A stretch of DNA of 64,000 bases from Rhizobium sp. Root1220 (GTDB taxonomy: Bacteria > Pseudomonadota > Alphaproteobacteria > Rhizobiales > Rhizobiaceae), in NCBI RefSeq assembly GCF_001426265.1, contig NZ_LMDG01000035.1:124001-188000 (forward strand). Reading direction: 5' to 3'. Made by a program: the position numbers and the translations under genes. This document shows positions 1-8,519 of the stretch, in pieces; the first letter of the stretch is position 1; every line of letters begins with the position of its first letter. The notes under the pieces are model-generated. The model ran no database searches and was not told the DNA's origin. It saw nothing but the letters and a program-made list of their open reading frames with translations.

Positions 1-1116
1 CCCGTCGAGGAAATAGGCGCCCTTGGCCATCACCGTTGTGCCAAAGTCCTTCTCCTCCAGCATCTTCATGGTCTCCAGCGCCACTGCGGTCCCCATTGGA
101 TTGCTTGCGAATGTCGAGTGTGTCGATCCCGGCGGGAAGATATCGGGATTGATCATTTCCTCCCGTGCCCAGACACCCGAGAGGGGGTTGAGGCCGTTCG
201 TGATCGCCTTGCCGAACACGAGGATGTCTGGCTGAACGCCGAAATGCTCGATCGACCAGAGCTTGCCGGTGCGGTAGACGCCCATCTGGATCTCGTCGAC
301 GACGAGCAGGATGCCATGCTCGTCCAGCACCTTCTTAAGCTCTGAGAAAAAGTTCATCGGCGGGATGACATAGCCGCCCGTGCCTTGGATCGGCTCGATG
401 TAGAAGGCGGCATATTCCGCCTTGCCGACTTTCGGATCCCAGACGCCGTTGTACTCACTCTCGAACAGCCGGGCGAACCTGCGCACGCATTCGTGGCCGT
501 ATTCCTCCTTCGACATGCCCTTCGGGCCGCGGAAGTGATATGGAAACTCGACGAACTGCGCCCGTTCTCCGAAATGACCGAAGCGGCGGCGATAGCGATA
601 GCTAGAGGTGATCGACGAGGCCCCGAGCGTGCGCCCGTGATAGCCGCCTTCGAAGGCGAACATCAGGCTCTTGCCGCCGGTATAGTTGCGCACCAGCTTC
701 AGCGAATCCTCGATCGCCTGCGAGCCGCCGACGTTGAAGTGAACGCGGCCCTTGCGCCCGAACTTGTGCTCCGCATCCCGCGCGATCATGGCCGCGAGTT
801 CGACTTTCTCGCGATGCAGGTACTGGGAGGCGACCTGCGGCAGCCGGTCGAGTTGCCGATGGGCGGCCTCGTTCAGGCGCTCGTTGCGGTAGCCGAAATT
901 GACAGCCGAATACCACATCTGCAAATCGAGGAAGGGCGTACCGGCTGCGTCGTAGAGGTAGGATCCTTCGCATTCCTCGAAGAATTTCGGCTCCGGGGAA
1001 TAGTGGACGGTGTCGCCGAACGAGCAGTAGGTCTCCTCAAGGGAGCGCAGTTCTGCCTCGCTTCGGGCCGGCGATGGGCGTACGCCGCCCGTGATGTCAA
1101 CAATGTTGGTTTTCAT
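1..1116 (-). CDS. Class III aminotransferase-fold PLP enzyme, 3' end cut by window
   Basis: PLP enzyme of the class III (ornithine/GABA-type) aminotransferase family; the fold covers omega-amino-acid transaminases and some phospho-lyases, so the substrate is unknown. Only the first 372 residues are in the window and the frame is open to base 1. Visible are a GGYHGRT segment near residue 158, VVDEIQ near 273 (PLP-ring Asp) and FGKAITNG with the expected Schiff-base lysine near 303. The start is the ATG at 1114-1116. It lies 19 bases after the HAD phosphatase stop, so the two genes are probably co-transcribed. The pairing with a phosphatase hints at a phosphorylated intermediate, but that is inference. 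Confidence 0.85.
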   Translation of the reverse strand, partial: MKTNIVDITGGVRPSPARSEAELRSLEETYCSFGDTVHYSPEPKFFEECEGSYLYDAAGTPFLDLQMWYSAVNFGYRNERLNEAAHRQLDRLPQVASQYLHREKVELAAMIARDAEHKFGRKGRVHFNVGGSQAIEDSLKLVRNYTGGKSLMFAFEGGYHGRTLGASSITSSYRYRRRFGHFGERAQFVEFPYHFRGPKGMSKEEYGHECVRRFARLFESEYNGVWDPKVGKAEYAAFYIEPIQGTGGYVIPPMNFFSELKKVLDEHGILLVVDEIQMGVYRTGKLWSIEHFGVQPDILVFGKAITNGLNPLSGVWAREEMINPDIFPPGSTHSTFASNPMGTAVALETMKMLEEKDFGTTVMAKGAYFLDG

Positions 1117-1135
1117 TTTGCGCCTTTTGTCTGTG

Positions 1136-1819
1136 TCATACGGTGATGGGTTGAGTGATGACGCGGTCCCGCTCGAGGATGCCGGGCAGGATCGTCTTGA
1201 ATGTCTCAAGAAGGTCGGTGAAGTCCGTGAAGCCGTAGTAGGGGATGCCTTGCTCGATGCAGTGGTCCGCAAGCTTGTCTTTCGCGAAGACGACGCTTGC
1301 CCGCGCGGATACGCAGAAGTCGCTTCGCCCGTCGCCGATATAAATCTGCTGCGTCGTGCCATTGATGACGGCACACTTGCAGACACCGGCATCGGCAGTG
1401 CAACAGGAAGCACTGAACGGCGACGTCAGCGAATAAAAGGCATCGTCATCGTCATGCAGCCGAACCAGCCGGTTCGCGATGATGGGCAGGAGGTGGATGC
1501 CGTGGGCGACGAGAATGCGACGAATGAAGTAGTCGACACCGTCGCTGACGACTGCCACCGGGATGCCGAAATCTACGCAGGCGTCCAGAAAGCGGTCGAA
1601 GCCGGGATCTATCGCCACTTTGTCCAGCAAGCCGTCGAGTTCGCTCCGGCTGGCGCGAATGAGGGCGACCTGGCGACGCATGCATTCGGCCGAGCCGATC
1701 AGCCCCTGCTTCCACTCGCTTTCGATTGCCTCCCACTCGGGGCTGGCAAAGCGGGAGAGAACCAGATCGGTTGCATCCTCGACGGAGATCGTCCCGTCGA
1801 AATCACAAAACACCTGCAT
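1136..1819 (-). CDS. MtnX-like HAD-IB family phosphatase
   Basis: Small-molecule phosphatase of the HAD superfamily, 227 residues, close in style to MtnX/phosphoserine-phosphatase-like enzymes. Motif I is CDFDGT at residues 5-10 (nucleophile Asp and acid/base Asp), motif II is VVSDG near residue 95, and motif IV is YIGDGRSD near 165. A cysteine-rich patch (CCTADAGVCKC) lies near residue 150. The ATG at 1817-1819 is preferred to an in-frame upstream TTG because a GGAG ribosome site sits seven bases before it. It is followed by the class III aminotransferase gene, probably in one operon; the natural substrate cannot be read from sequence. Confidence 0.85.
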   Translation of the reverse strand: MQVFCDFDGTISVEDATDLVLSRFASPEWEAIESEWKQGLIGSAECMRRQVALIRASRSELDGLLDKVAIDPGFDRFLDACVDFGIPVAVVSDGVDYFIRRILVAHGIHLLPIIANRLVRLHDDDDAFYSLTSPFSASCCTADAGVCKCAVINGTTQQIYIGDGRSDFCVSARASVVFAKDKLADHCIEQGIPYYGFTDFTDLLETFKTILPGILERDRVITQPITV

Positions 1820-1910
1820 GAAGCACTCCAAAACTTACTTTCTGGGAGTGTTTAACAAGCGTCGATGATCGCGACCTGAGGCGAAGATGAAGCGAAAATG
1901 AAAAAGTCGA

Positions 1911-3290
1911 TTATTTGCTTTTTTGCAGCAACAAATCGACCTGCAGTCCCTTGCCCCAATTGGGTGTGGCGAGCGCAATCATCGCCGACAGGCGATCGGC
2001 GATATCCGCAACGATCGCGAGTCCAAGGCCACTTCCCTCGGATTGAAGGGTATTCAGCCTGTAGAAGCGCTGAAAGACGGCGTCGTAATAGTCCGAGGGG
2101 ATGCCCGGTCCGCTGTCACGAATCGACAATCGGCAAACTTCCTTTTCTGACGAGACGACGACTGCGATGCGACCTCCGACCGGAGTGTACTTGATGGCGT
2201 TGTCAACGAGATTGCTGATCATCAGGGTCAGCAACAAACGGTCGGTGTTGGTTTGCGCATGCTCATCTCCCTCGAGCGATACGTCCATCTGACGGTCATT
2301 GATGACGTTGCCGAACTGCGCGAGCACCGACGCTGCCAGATCGTGGAGGTTGACGGGAGAGAGTTCTATTTCGTGGTGGCTCACTCGTGCCAGACGAAGC
2401 AGCTGCTCGATCATATGAATAGCGTGATCGTTGCTAAGCACGAGATCGGACATGATCGCGCGGCGCTCTTCGTCGCCATCAGCCCTGTCCAGCAACTGCA
2501 GCAGCAGCTTCATGCCGGCCTGTGGGGTGCGAAGCTGGTGAGCAGCAAGATCGGAGAACCGCCTCTCCAGTGTCAGCGAGTGCGCAAGCTTGTCGAGGAG
2601 ATGGTTTATCGAAGTACCGAGCGGAAGAAGATCCCGGGGCAGGCCTTCCACCGGAATGGCCGAGAGATCGTCCGGCGAGCGGATACGGATGTGGTGCACG
2701 AGACCTCGCATGGTGCTCAGTCCATTGTTGATGCAGTACCATATGAGAAACCCGATGATCGGGAGGAGCGCGACCAGCGGGAAGAAGAGATTGAGCAGGA
2801 TATTGGCGACCAACGTCTCACGGACAGCAATTTTTTCGCCCACCTCAAACACGATTGCCGTGCCTGGTAGCGAAGTCGAGTAGATCCGCCACATCTCGCC
2901 GTGATGGGCCAGGGTCGTAAAACCCGCCTTCTGCCGAGGGACGTCTTCGCCAAACGCATTGTTGCTGTAGACTGCGATGTGTTCGTTGACCCAGCCGCGA
3001 AACATATGGGCGTCCGCGAAATCGTCGGAATCCTGCCCGAAACCAGACTGGTTGTTCGCGGTGAAATCGATATCTGGTATCTCGCGCGCTCCTTTCCCGG
3101 TCGGCTTTTGGAGCGAGTGCTGCAGCAGTGCCAGAAGCACGTCCGCATCGTCGACGAGCTGTGCGTCGTAGATCTTGTTGATCTCTCGCGTTGCGCTATC
3201 GAATGCAAAGACGGCGACGAGCGCTATGGTGACCGCAACCACAGGCGCAATCCTGAAGAAAAGCCTGCGTGTGAGGGTAGACCGGCTCAT
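1911..3290 (-). CDS. Sensor histidine kinase, TctE/QseC-like
   Basis: Membrane sensor kinase of 459 residues that should phosphorylate the OmpR-type regulator encoded just upstream. Two membrane segments (about residues 9-30 and 160-185) bracket a periplasmic sensor region. The HisKA box AAHQLRTPQAG near residue 255 carries Gln, not Glu, after the phospho-acceptor His, as is usual in TctE-type kinases. ATPase boxes follow: N-box NLVDNAIKYT, DSGPGIP and GSGLGLAI. Its ATG overlaps the regulator stop codon in an ATGA, indicating translational coupling. The input signal is unknown; TctE relatives sense carboxylates, which is only a family hint. Confidence 0.9.
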   Translation of the reverse strand: MSRSTLTRRLFFRIAPVVAVTIALVAVFAFDSATREINKIYDAQLVDDADVLLALLQHSLQKPTGKGAREIPDIDFTANNQSGFGQDSDDFADAHMFRGWVNEHIAVYSNNAFGEDVPRQKAGFTTLAHHGEMWRIYSTSLPGTAIVFEVGEKIAVRETLVANILLNLFFPLVALLPIIGFLIWYCINNGLSTMRGLVHHIRIRSPDDLSAIPVEGLPRDLLPLGTSINHLLDKLAHSLTLERRFSDLAAHQLRTPQAGMKLLLQLLDRADGDEERRAIMSDLVLSNDHAIHMIEQLLRLARVSHHEIELSPVNLHDLAASVLAQFGNVINDRQMDVSLEGDEHAQTNTDRLLLTLMISNLVDNAIKYTPVGGRIAVVVSSEKEVCRLSIRDSGPGIPSDYYDAVFQRFYRLNTLQSEGSGLGLAIVADIADRLSAMIALATPNWGKGLQVDLLLQKSK

Positions 3291-3943
3291 CGTTCGATCA
3301 GGTAGCCGACGCCGCGGATAGACTTGATGAACTCACTGCCGAGCTTCTTGCGCAGATTGTAGATGGTGACCTCGGTGGTGTTGCTTTCCACCGTGTTGCC
3401 GGCGTCATAAAGCGAATACTCTATGTCATTCTTCGTCACGTAGCGGCCACTGCGCTCCATCAGCAGGCTTAGAAGGTGAAATTCCTTAGCTGTGGTGTGG
3501 ACCTGCGAACCGGCTTTGCGCACGATCATGGCCGACGGATCCACTTCGACGAGTCCGCACCTGATGATCGTTTCCGCTCGGCCGTCCCTGCGTCGCGTAA
3601 GAGCCCTTACCCTGGCAAGCAGTTCGTCCAAGTCGAAGGGCTTAACCATGTAGTCGTCGGCCCCCTCATCAAGACCCTCGACCTTCTGGCGAACTGTATC
3701 GAGCGCAGTCAGCAAAAGGACGGGCACGCGATTGCCTCTGCGGCGGATGCCCTTGAGAACCTCAATGCCGCTCAGCTCCGGCAGGTTGATATCCAAGACG
3801 ACGGCACCGAAATCAAGGCTCTCCAGGCAAAGGAGTGCAGACTGACCATCACGTAGCCAGTCGATTCCATAGGCATGCTTTTCCAGCGCCTTTTTCAAGG
3901 ACGCTCCGAGGATTTGATCATCTTCAACAAGCAACACGCGCAA
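3287..3943 (-). CDS. OmpR/TctD-family response regulator
   Basis: Two-component response regulator, 218 residues. The receiver domain has the acidic pair VEDD at residues 6-9, the phospho-acceptor Asp in VVLDINLPE near residue 51, Thr in LLLTALD and the conserved Lys in MVKPFD near 101. A winged-helix domain fills the C-terminal half, ending IRGVGYLIER as in OmpR-family proteins. It is the first gene of a likely unit of regulator, kinase, HAD phosphatase and aminotransferase, all on the minus strand. Targets are unknown; autoregulation from the upstream gap is plausible but no site was identified. Confidence 0.92.
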   Translation of the reverse strand: MRVLLVEDDQILGASLKKALEKHAYGIDWLRDGQSALLCLESLDFGAVVLDINLPELSGIEVLKGIRRRGNRVPVLLLTALDTVRQKVEGLDEGADDYMVKPFDLDELLARVRALTRRRDGRAETIIRCGLVEVDPSAMIVRKAGSQVHTTAKEFHLLSLLMERSGRYVTKNDIEYSLYDAGNTVESNTTEVTIYNLRKKLGSEFIKSIRGVGYLIER

Positions 3944-4719
3944 CTCTCACCTCTTATCACCGGCGACAGGCGGAGCACAGGAGCCCAGAGTCGCCTTTAC
4001 TGTTCCTGAGCGTGCAATCCACACGGATGGCCGTCCCTCGTTCATGAGGCTGAGTGGGGCGGTCCCACGGCTTACGGCCGTGGGGACGTCGGCGCTGTGG
4101 AGTGGGGGGTTTGACGTAAAACGGAAATTGGCTTGCTGATGGCTCCAAAACGAGGGCCAGAACAGCCGATCTCGTAAGAATCCTGACATCTCGTCTCCGT
4201 TTTATCTAACGGTCGGAGTCTATGATGGGAGAGGCAGCCACACACCTATACGCAAGTATAGCCGGCTCTGACGAAAGGTTTACACGCGACGGCCGGCGCC
4301 GATGGAAAAGGACGGCATGTGATGTCCCGGCATGTGATTATGGGTGTGGTCCCCAGACGATCGAGTACGGTGCTGAGTTCATAGCCCTAACGCGCAGAAT
4401 AGATATGCAAACGTATCATTTGCCAGTCAATGATCCTTTTTCGTTGCATTTCTTGACAAGCTGCCGCGTGCGCAGTGAGTGACGCTGCTTCCATGCCTGT
4501 TGAAGCTGGAACTAGGCTTCTCCCGATCTGATTGAGGAATTGGTGAGTGGTTGAATTCGTTCAAGAGCTCGGAGCGCTCTTCTGTTGGCCAACCTATGAC
4601 GCTCTTTCCCGAGTGCCGGGCAGGGCGGCACCCAGCGCGATCGTGAAGATCGTCATGAGGCGCTGATCGAAGCACGTGATAAAAAGCGACGCGACGGCGC
4701 GCAATTTCTCGCGTGGCGT
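3944..4719. other. Gene-poor intergenic stretch with two perfect hairpins
   Basis: No open frame here has a convincing ribosome site or recognisable family. Two inverted repeats stand out: CCCACGGC/GCCGTGGG with a 5-base loop (4064-4084) and CTATAC/GTATAG with a 4-base loop (4246-4261). The part next to 3944 should contain the promoter of the response regulator-kinase pair. The segment around 4500-4680 has decayed-looking coding character but I could not assign it to a family; it may be an old insertion remnant. Confidence 0.4.
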
Positions 4720-4938
4720 CTAGCGCTGAAGTCGGTTCCGACGCTCCATCAGAAGCTCATGCTCAACAAGCGTCTTGCCCGCCGCACTCAGACCCGCTCC
4801 ATCGACTGCCTTATCAATCAAGCCAAGCTTGCTGAACCTCTGGCTTTGCCCTGTCGGGATTTCGGCCGTTTCGTGCCTGTAGATATGCAGCAGGCAATTC
4901 CATTCCTCATAGGTAAAATCTCGTCGAGCGATCATCAT
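4720..4938 (-). CDS. Small hypothetical protein, 72 aa
   Basis: Unrecognised cytosolic protein. A strong GGGGAGG ribosome site lies six bases before the tandem ATGs at 4936-4938 and 4933-4935, which is the main support. The protein begins with an amphipathic stretch (FTYEEWNCLLHIYRHE) and contains a region LGLIDKAVDGAGLSAAGK that resembles the wing or recognition region of small winged-helix proteins (leaf-like 'LTxxGK' ending), so a DNA-binding role is possible. It follows another small gene of rhizobial type on the same strand after 49 bases, so they may share a transcript. Confidence 0.6.
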   Translation of the reverse strand: MMIARRDFTYEEWNCLLHIYRHETAEIPTGQSQRFSKLGLIDKAVDGAGLSAAGKTLVEHELLMERRNRLQR

Positions 4939-4987
4939 CGTGGCCTCCCCGTCGGGTCGCTACCAGCCAGCAAGGCCGTAACGTTCG

Positions 4988-5206
4988 TCAATGGCTTAAA
5001 CTCTTGCCGCGACACGTCGCCGGGGCCGGCAAAGCCTCGTGCGCTCTCGCCAGCGCCTCCAACCACGTGCCCAATTCGGCCGGAACAGTTTCGTTTCCGA
5101 CCTCCAAAGCTTCGATCCATGACAAGTCGCACTGCAACGCCGACGCAATGTTGATCGGCGTCCATCGGATGTGCAGAAGGCATTCGCTAAATCGTTCTGG
5201 CGTCAT
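4988..5206 (-). CDS. Small conserved rhizobial protein, HTH-like, 72 aa
   Basis: Small protein beginning MTPERFSECLLHIRWTP. The order of an N-terminal helix, TPINIASALQCD, then WIEALEVGNETVP resembles compact Cro-like helix-turn-helix proteins seen as short hypothetical genes in many rhizobia. The open frame extends upstream, but the ATG at 5204-5206 is chosen because the conserved-looking part starts there and GGAAAG precedes it. It is co-directional with the 72-residue gene at 4720-4938. Function unknown; a regulatory role is inference from the fold impression. Confidence 0.6.
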   Translation of the reverse strand: MTPERFSECLLHIRWTPINIASALQCDLSWIEALEVGNETVPAELGTWLEALARAHEALPAPATCRGKSLSH

Positions 5207-5355
5207 GGTTTGCGCTTTCCGACTGGTCTCGAATACCGCTACACTCTCATATGCGCGGTGGGAGTCAATCGTCGCTTTGAATTGCAAGGTGGGGCGGCGA
5301 AGCGTCTAGCGGAGCAGAAGAAGCTGGCGGCACGTCAAACCATCTGCGCCCAATG

Positions 5356-5381
5356 GGAACGAAAGTCGTGACCTAACCGTT
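5356..5381 (+). promoter_or_regulatory. Candidate EcfG/RpoE2 general-stress promoter
   Basis: GGAAC at 5356-5360 and CGTT at 5378-5381 are separated by 17 bases. This is an exact match to the alphaproteobacterial general-stress consensus GGAAC-N16/17-CGTT. It ends 33 bases before the ATG of a 55-residue reading frame with a strong ribosome site, the right place for a transcription start. Confidence 0.65.
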
Positions 5382-5414
5382 GATCTTGTCCGCAAGCAAT
5401 GTGGAGGAAGTTCA

Positions 5415-5582
5415 ATGGGTATAGAAAACGCTGAAACGGAAAAGGGCCGGCAATCGGCTCGCGGACTTCGTAAGAGCGCAGCAATGGAAGAGAAGAAGGT
5501 CGAGGCCCAAAAGGGTTCTGACCTGGCCAAGGGCGCCGAGCGATTCGATGAGCACGAAAAGCTCCGACGGCAAGAGCGCTGA
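5415..5582 (+). CDS. Short highly charged protein, 55 aa, likely stress-induced
   Basis: Short reading frame ATG to TGA with GGAGG eight bases upstream. The product is hydrophilic and rich in Lys, Glu and Arg (MGIENAETEKG... KLRRQER), with no membrane segment or cysteine; it is probably mostly helical or disordered. The exact GGAAC-N17-CGTT element just upstream suggests control by the general-stress sigma factor EcfG/RpoE2. I do not recognise the family. Length, charge and promoter resemble the small stress proteins common in alphaproteobacteria. Confidence 0.6.
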   Translation: MGIENAETEKGRQSARGLRKSAAMEEKKVEAQKGSDLAKGAERFDEHEKLRRQER

Positions 5583-5788
5583 AGAAAAGCAACGGCTTTA
5601 GCGGCGTCAAATTGCATGGCAGTCGTGGCGTGGCTAGCTCGAACTGCAGAAGGCAAGGCCGGGGTCAGCGCGCCTCATCTTTCCTTTTGGCGCCAACGCG
5701 CTAGTTGTAAACTATCGGCTCCGAACTTTTACGGCGGGGACCGCTTGGGAGATCATAAGAGCTTCTGCCGACAAACGGAGGAAGCTAC

Positions 5789-6139
5789 ATGTCTTTGTTG
5801 AGCCTTATCGATCTGAACCATGACCAGCTCGAATCTGTTATGGGCGTGGTCACTTGCTGGTGCCAAGATCACGCCGTGTCGGTTGATAGTGTTGAGGGTC
5901 GCGAAGCGATTGCTGCAGCTGTGGAGTGCGCGGTACGAGGGGAGCAGTCGCCTGTTGCACTTTCCGAAGCGATCAACGCCGCCTTAACTGCTCGATCAAT
6001 GCCAACTATTGCCGCTCCAAATGATAGTCACGAACCTGCTGATTGTCGTTCTCAGACAATCGATCCCCATTTCGACAATACGCGGCCAGAGCCTATAGGA
6101 GCTCGAAATCGAGCTTTGCCGCACTCACCGCGGCCATGA
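5789..6139 (+). CDS. Small rhizobial hypothetical protein, 116 aa
   Basis: ATG at 5789 preceded by CGGAGGAAG. The first 65 residues (MSLLSLIDLNHDQLESV..., WCQDHAVSVDSVEGREAIAAAV) match the pattern of a short hypothetical family frequent in Rhizobium genomes, predicted as a small helical cytosolic protein. The last 45 residues are Pro/Arg/Ser-rich and look non-conserved. The 3' end overlaps the convergent DUF982 gene by 47 bases, so the reading frame may have been extended by loss of an earlier stop. Function unknown. Confidence 0.65.
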   Translation: MSLLSLIDLNHDQLESVMGVVTCWCQDHAVSVDSVEGREAIAAAVECAVRGEQSPVALSEAINAALTARSMPTIAAPNDSHEPADCRSQTIDPHFDNTRPEPIGARNRALPHSPRP

Positions 6140-6341
6140 AGGCGACTTGAGCGTCATAGGGTGTCTTCTGTCCTTCGGCGACTGCTGTGCAAACTTCCAA
6201 CGCGGAAAAGTAAGGTTGCCCGTCGATGACAGGCCAATCGTCAAACAAGACGAGCAGTGCATCGTGGGTACAGGTCACAGCGCGGGTCCTTGAACCCCGT
6301 GCGCAAGCTATGGATACGGGAGCGCTCCAAGGGTGTTTCAT
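6093..6341 (-). CDS. DUF982 family protein
   Basis: Small protein of 82 residues with the DUF982 pattern: VLFDDWPVIDGQPYFSA, then A-x-A-A-x-E-G-like VCTAVAEGQKTP and a helical end (YDAQVAFMAAVSAAKLDFEL). DUF982 proteins are numerous in Rhizobiales and have no assigned function. The start is uncertain: the ATG at 6339-6341 is used, with an alternative ATG in frame eight codons upstream. It is convergent with, and overlaps the end of, the 116-residue gene at 5789. Confidence 0.7.
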   Translation of the reverse strand: MKHPWSAPVSIACARGSRTRAVTCTHDALLVLFDDWPVIDGQPYFSALEVCTAVAEGQKTPYDAQVAFMAAVSAAKLDFELL

Positions 6342-6541
6342 TCCTGCTTCGCGGTCTCTCATCAAAGTGAGATAGCGCCGTATCAGGTGATTGCAACTTG
6401 GTTGGCCGCAAGCGCTATTCCCAACTGTAGCCCGGAGAGCATGAGAGCTGAGGCCAGCCAGACGAATACCCGTTGGTATACGATTCGAACGGTGAACCCG
6501 GACATCATATGCCTACCCGCTGCCACCGCCAGGCGGGCGCC

Positions 6542-6694
6542 TCATACAGATTTGTCGGCAGTGAACGCCTTCGCCGCGTGAGCACTGCGCCACAACGATC
6601 CGGGATCAATCCGGTCCGGGTAAAGCTCGATCATGCGATCATAAAGCTCGCGTGCGGAGGAAGTCTCGCCGTCCAGCCGATCAAAGTCCTGCCT
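6542..6694 (-). pseudogene. Possible 3' fragment of a lost gene
   Basis: An open stretch of about 50 codons without a start runs to a TGA at 6542-6544. It reads FDRLDGETSSARELYDRMIELYPDRIDP and so on, giving a plausible helical C-terminus ending AAKAFTADKSV. An in-frame TAG lies just upstream at 6695-6697 and no ribosome site is present. It looks like the truncated tail of a larger protein (family not identified). The remainder of the 6342-6739 gap shows nothing else that I can support. Confidence 0.3.
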
Positions 6695-6739
6695 CTAAAC
6701 CCTGCCGCCCGAGGACTCACGACGGTTTGGCCGCTCCCC

Positions 6740-8212
6740 TCAAGCGACCAACCTAGAAGTCTGAGGGAGGACAATGCGAAATGTCGCGCCCCTGTCCTCG
6801 TTGTTGAACGCCTCGACTTTACCACCATGAGCTTCCGCGATCGTTCGACAGATGGACAGCCCTATGCCCATGCCATGAAGCTTTGTGGTGAAGAACGCGT
6901 CGAACAGCCGGCCCGCGACCCCCTCCGTTATCCCATGCCCCGCGTCCCGCACTTCAACGGCAACACTGTCCTCGCAATTTCGCGAACGGATTGATATCTG
7001 ACGCTCGCTCTCCGGAGTCGTTGCCATGGCATCGAAGCCGTTCATCAGGAAATTCACGAGGATTTGCTGCAGCTGCACCTCGTCGGCCTCCACCAGCTTC
7101 AGATTCGACTCAAGATCGATCAGGCACCGGATGTTTCTGTCCTGGGCTTCCCTCTGCAGGATTTGTACGACGTCGGCTACGACATGGTTCATATCAAGGG
7201 CCCTCGTTTGAACCTCTGCCTTTTTGGTCATATTCCGAAGATTGGAGATCAAGGCTCCTGTGCGTCCTGCGTTATCGACGATGCGGGTCAAACTCAGACG
7301 GACGTTGTCCAATTGAGGCGGTTCCCGGTCAAGCCATCTTGCGCCGGTCTCTGCGTTCAACTTGATGGCTGCGAGCGGTTGATTTATTTCATGGCTTATG
7401 GAGGCAACCAGTTCTCCCATTGCAGTCAACCTGGTGACATGGGCAAGTTCGGCTTGCGATTTCCGCAGCGAAGCACTTATGCGTTTTGCCTCGGTCACAT
7501 CCATAACCGCCGCCGAAACCCGGATCTTTCCACCCCGTTCGAGTTCGGCCTTGCCAAGTACAGCAAGCTCCTTGAGGGTACCATCCGGCATCACGATCCG
7601 ATGTTCGAAATCGATGCGTTTCGCAGGCTCTGTCAGTTGGAAGAACCGGCTCTGTGCCAAAGCGATATCGCCGGGATGTACACGTGCAATCATGCGCTGC
7701 ACGCTTGGCGAGGTGTCGTTGCTATAGCCAAGTACTCGATATGCCTGCGCGGACCAGAAGACTTCGGCATCCGGCACAATGAAGCTCACGCTCCCTGTCT
7801 GGCTCAGTGCCTGGGCGTCTGTCAGATATGCTTCGCTTGCTCTCAGCTTTTCCTGGGCGCGTCGCTGGGCCGAGCCAAGCAGCCAGAGTAGCAGGATAGC
7901 CTCGCTGAAAAGGAGAAATACACGCAGTTCCTCGTCAGGCAGAGCGAAGGGATCAATTGTGTAGAGGGGCTCAAGCAGAAAGAACCTAATGCTGAAAATC
8001 GTGAACACCGAAGCCACCAAGCCAGGCCCAATACCAAATCTCCACACGGAAAACATGACGGCGAGCAACATGGTCGCAAAGGCCGTGGGAACATGGAAGC
8101 TATTGAGTGTCAGCGCTATCGGTAGCGTGACGGCAATTACAAGAACCATAAGTCCGTAGCGGATGGCATGCTTTTTCGGCATCGCGACTGCCTCAGATAT
8201 TTTTAATAGCAT
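6740..8212 (-). CDS. Orphan PAS-domain sensor histidine kinase with DUF4118-like membrane domain
   Basis: 490-residue kinase. Residues 15-110 form a KdpD-type (DUF4118-like) membrane bundle with about four helices. A PAS domain with PAC tail follows (about 130-250, ending VMDVTEAKR), then a HisKA box SISHEINQPLAAIK near 273 and an HATPase domain (QQILVNFLMNGFDAM, RDAGHGI, GMGIGLSICRTI). The box style is that of NtrB/FixL-like kinases. No receiver gene adjoins it, so the partner is elsewhere. GGAG seven bases before the ATG at 8212 supports this start; an in-frame ATG at 8182 also has a GAGG. Confidence 0.88.
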   Translation of the reverse strand: MLLKISEAVAMPKKHAIRYGLMVLVIAVTLPIALTLNSFHVPTAFATMLLAVMFSVWRFGIGPGLVASVFTIFSIRFFLLEPLYTIDPFALPDEELRVFLLFSEAILLLWLLGSAQRRAQEKLRASEAYLTDAQALSQTGSVSFIVPDAEVFWSAQAYRVLGYSNDTSPSVQRMIARVHPGDIALAQSRFFQLTEPAKRIDFEHRIVMPDGTLKELAVLGKAELERGGKIRVSAAVMDVTEAKRISASLRKSQAELAHVTRLTAMGELVASISHEINQPLAAIKLNAETGARWLDREPPQLDNVRLSLTRIVDNAGRTGALISNLRNMTKKAEVQTRALDMNHVVADVVQILQREAQDRNIRCLIDLESNLKLVEADEVQLQQILVNFLMNGFDAMATTPESERQISIRSRNCEDSVAVEVRDAGHGITEGVAGRLFDAFFTTKLHGMGIGLSICRTIAEAHGGKVEAFNNEDRGATFRIVLPQTSRLVA

Positions 8213-8227
8213 GAAATTCTCCGGGGG

Positions 8228-8519
8228 TTAGAAACGGTCGGGCTCAGCAGGGGCAAACGGGCCCCACATCGGCAATTCTGCGGTGATGGCTTGTTGTGGA
8301 GCTTCTCGTGGGCGCGAAATCTCACTTAACCGTGCGCGAAAGGCAGTGAGAAATGAGTTGCTAAAAGCAAACCCAAATGTTCCGCTGGAGACCTCGTGGA
8401 CGGTCCTGTGACCTTCCGAAGCGATCTCTGAGGACGGCCGGCGAACGGCGAAATGGCACCATCGAATTCGTGCCTCGATTAAGAAAAAACTCGTTCCACT
8501 CACTCAAGGTGATTGGCAT
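8228..8519 (-). pseudogene. Possible small gene interrupted by a frameshift
   Basis: An ATG at 8517-8519 has CAGGAGA in good ribosome-site position and starts MPITLSEWNEFFLNRG in a frame that stops at 8361. A second frame overlaps it and continues with sensible-looking sequence (TFGFAFSNSFLTAFRARLSE, then a Pro-rich end) to a TAA at 8228, 15 bases before the histidine kinase start. One frameshift would join both parts into a protein of about 95 residues. Neither half is a family I know, so this could also be two unrelated short frames. Confidence 0.3.

Noticed and set aside
385..1146. Long plus-strand open frame opposite the aminotransferase
   Set aside because: Shadow of the aminotransferase gene on the other strand; no ribosome site and no family.
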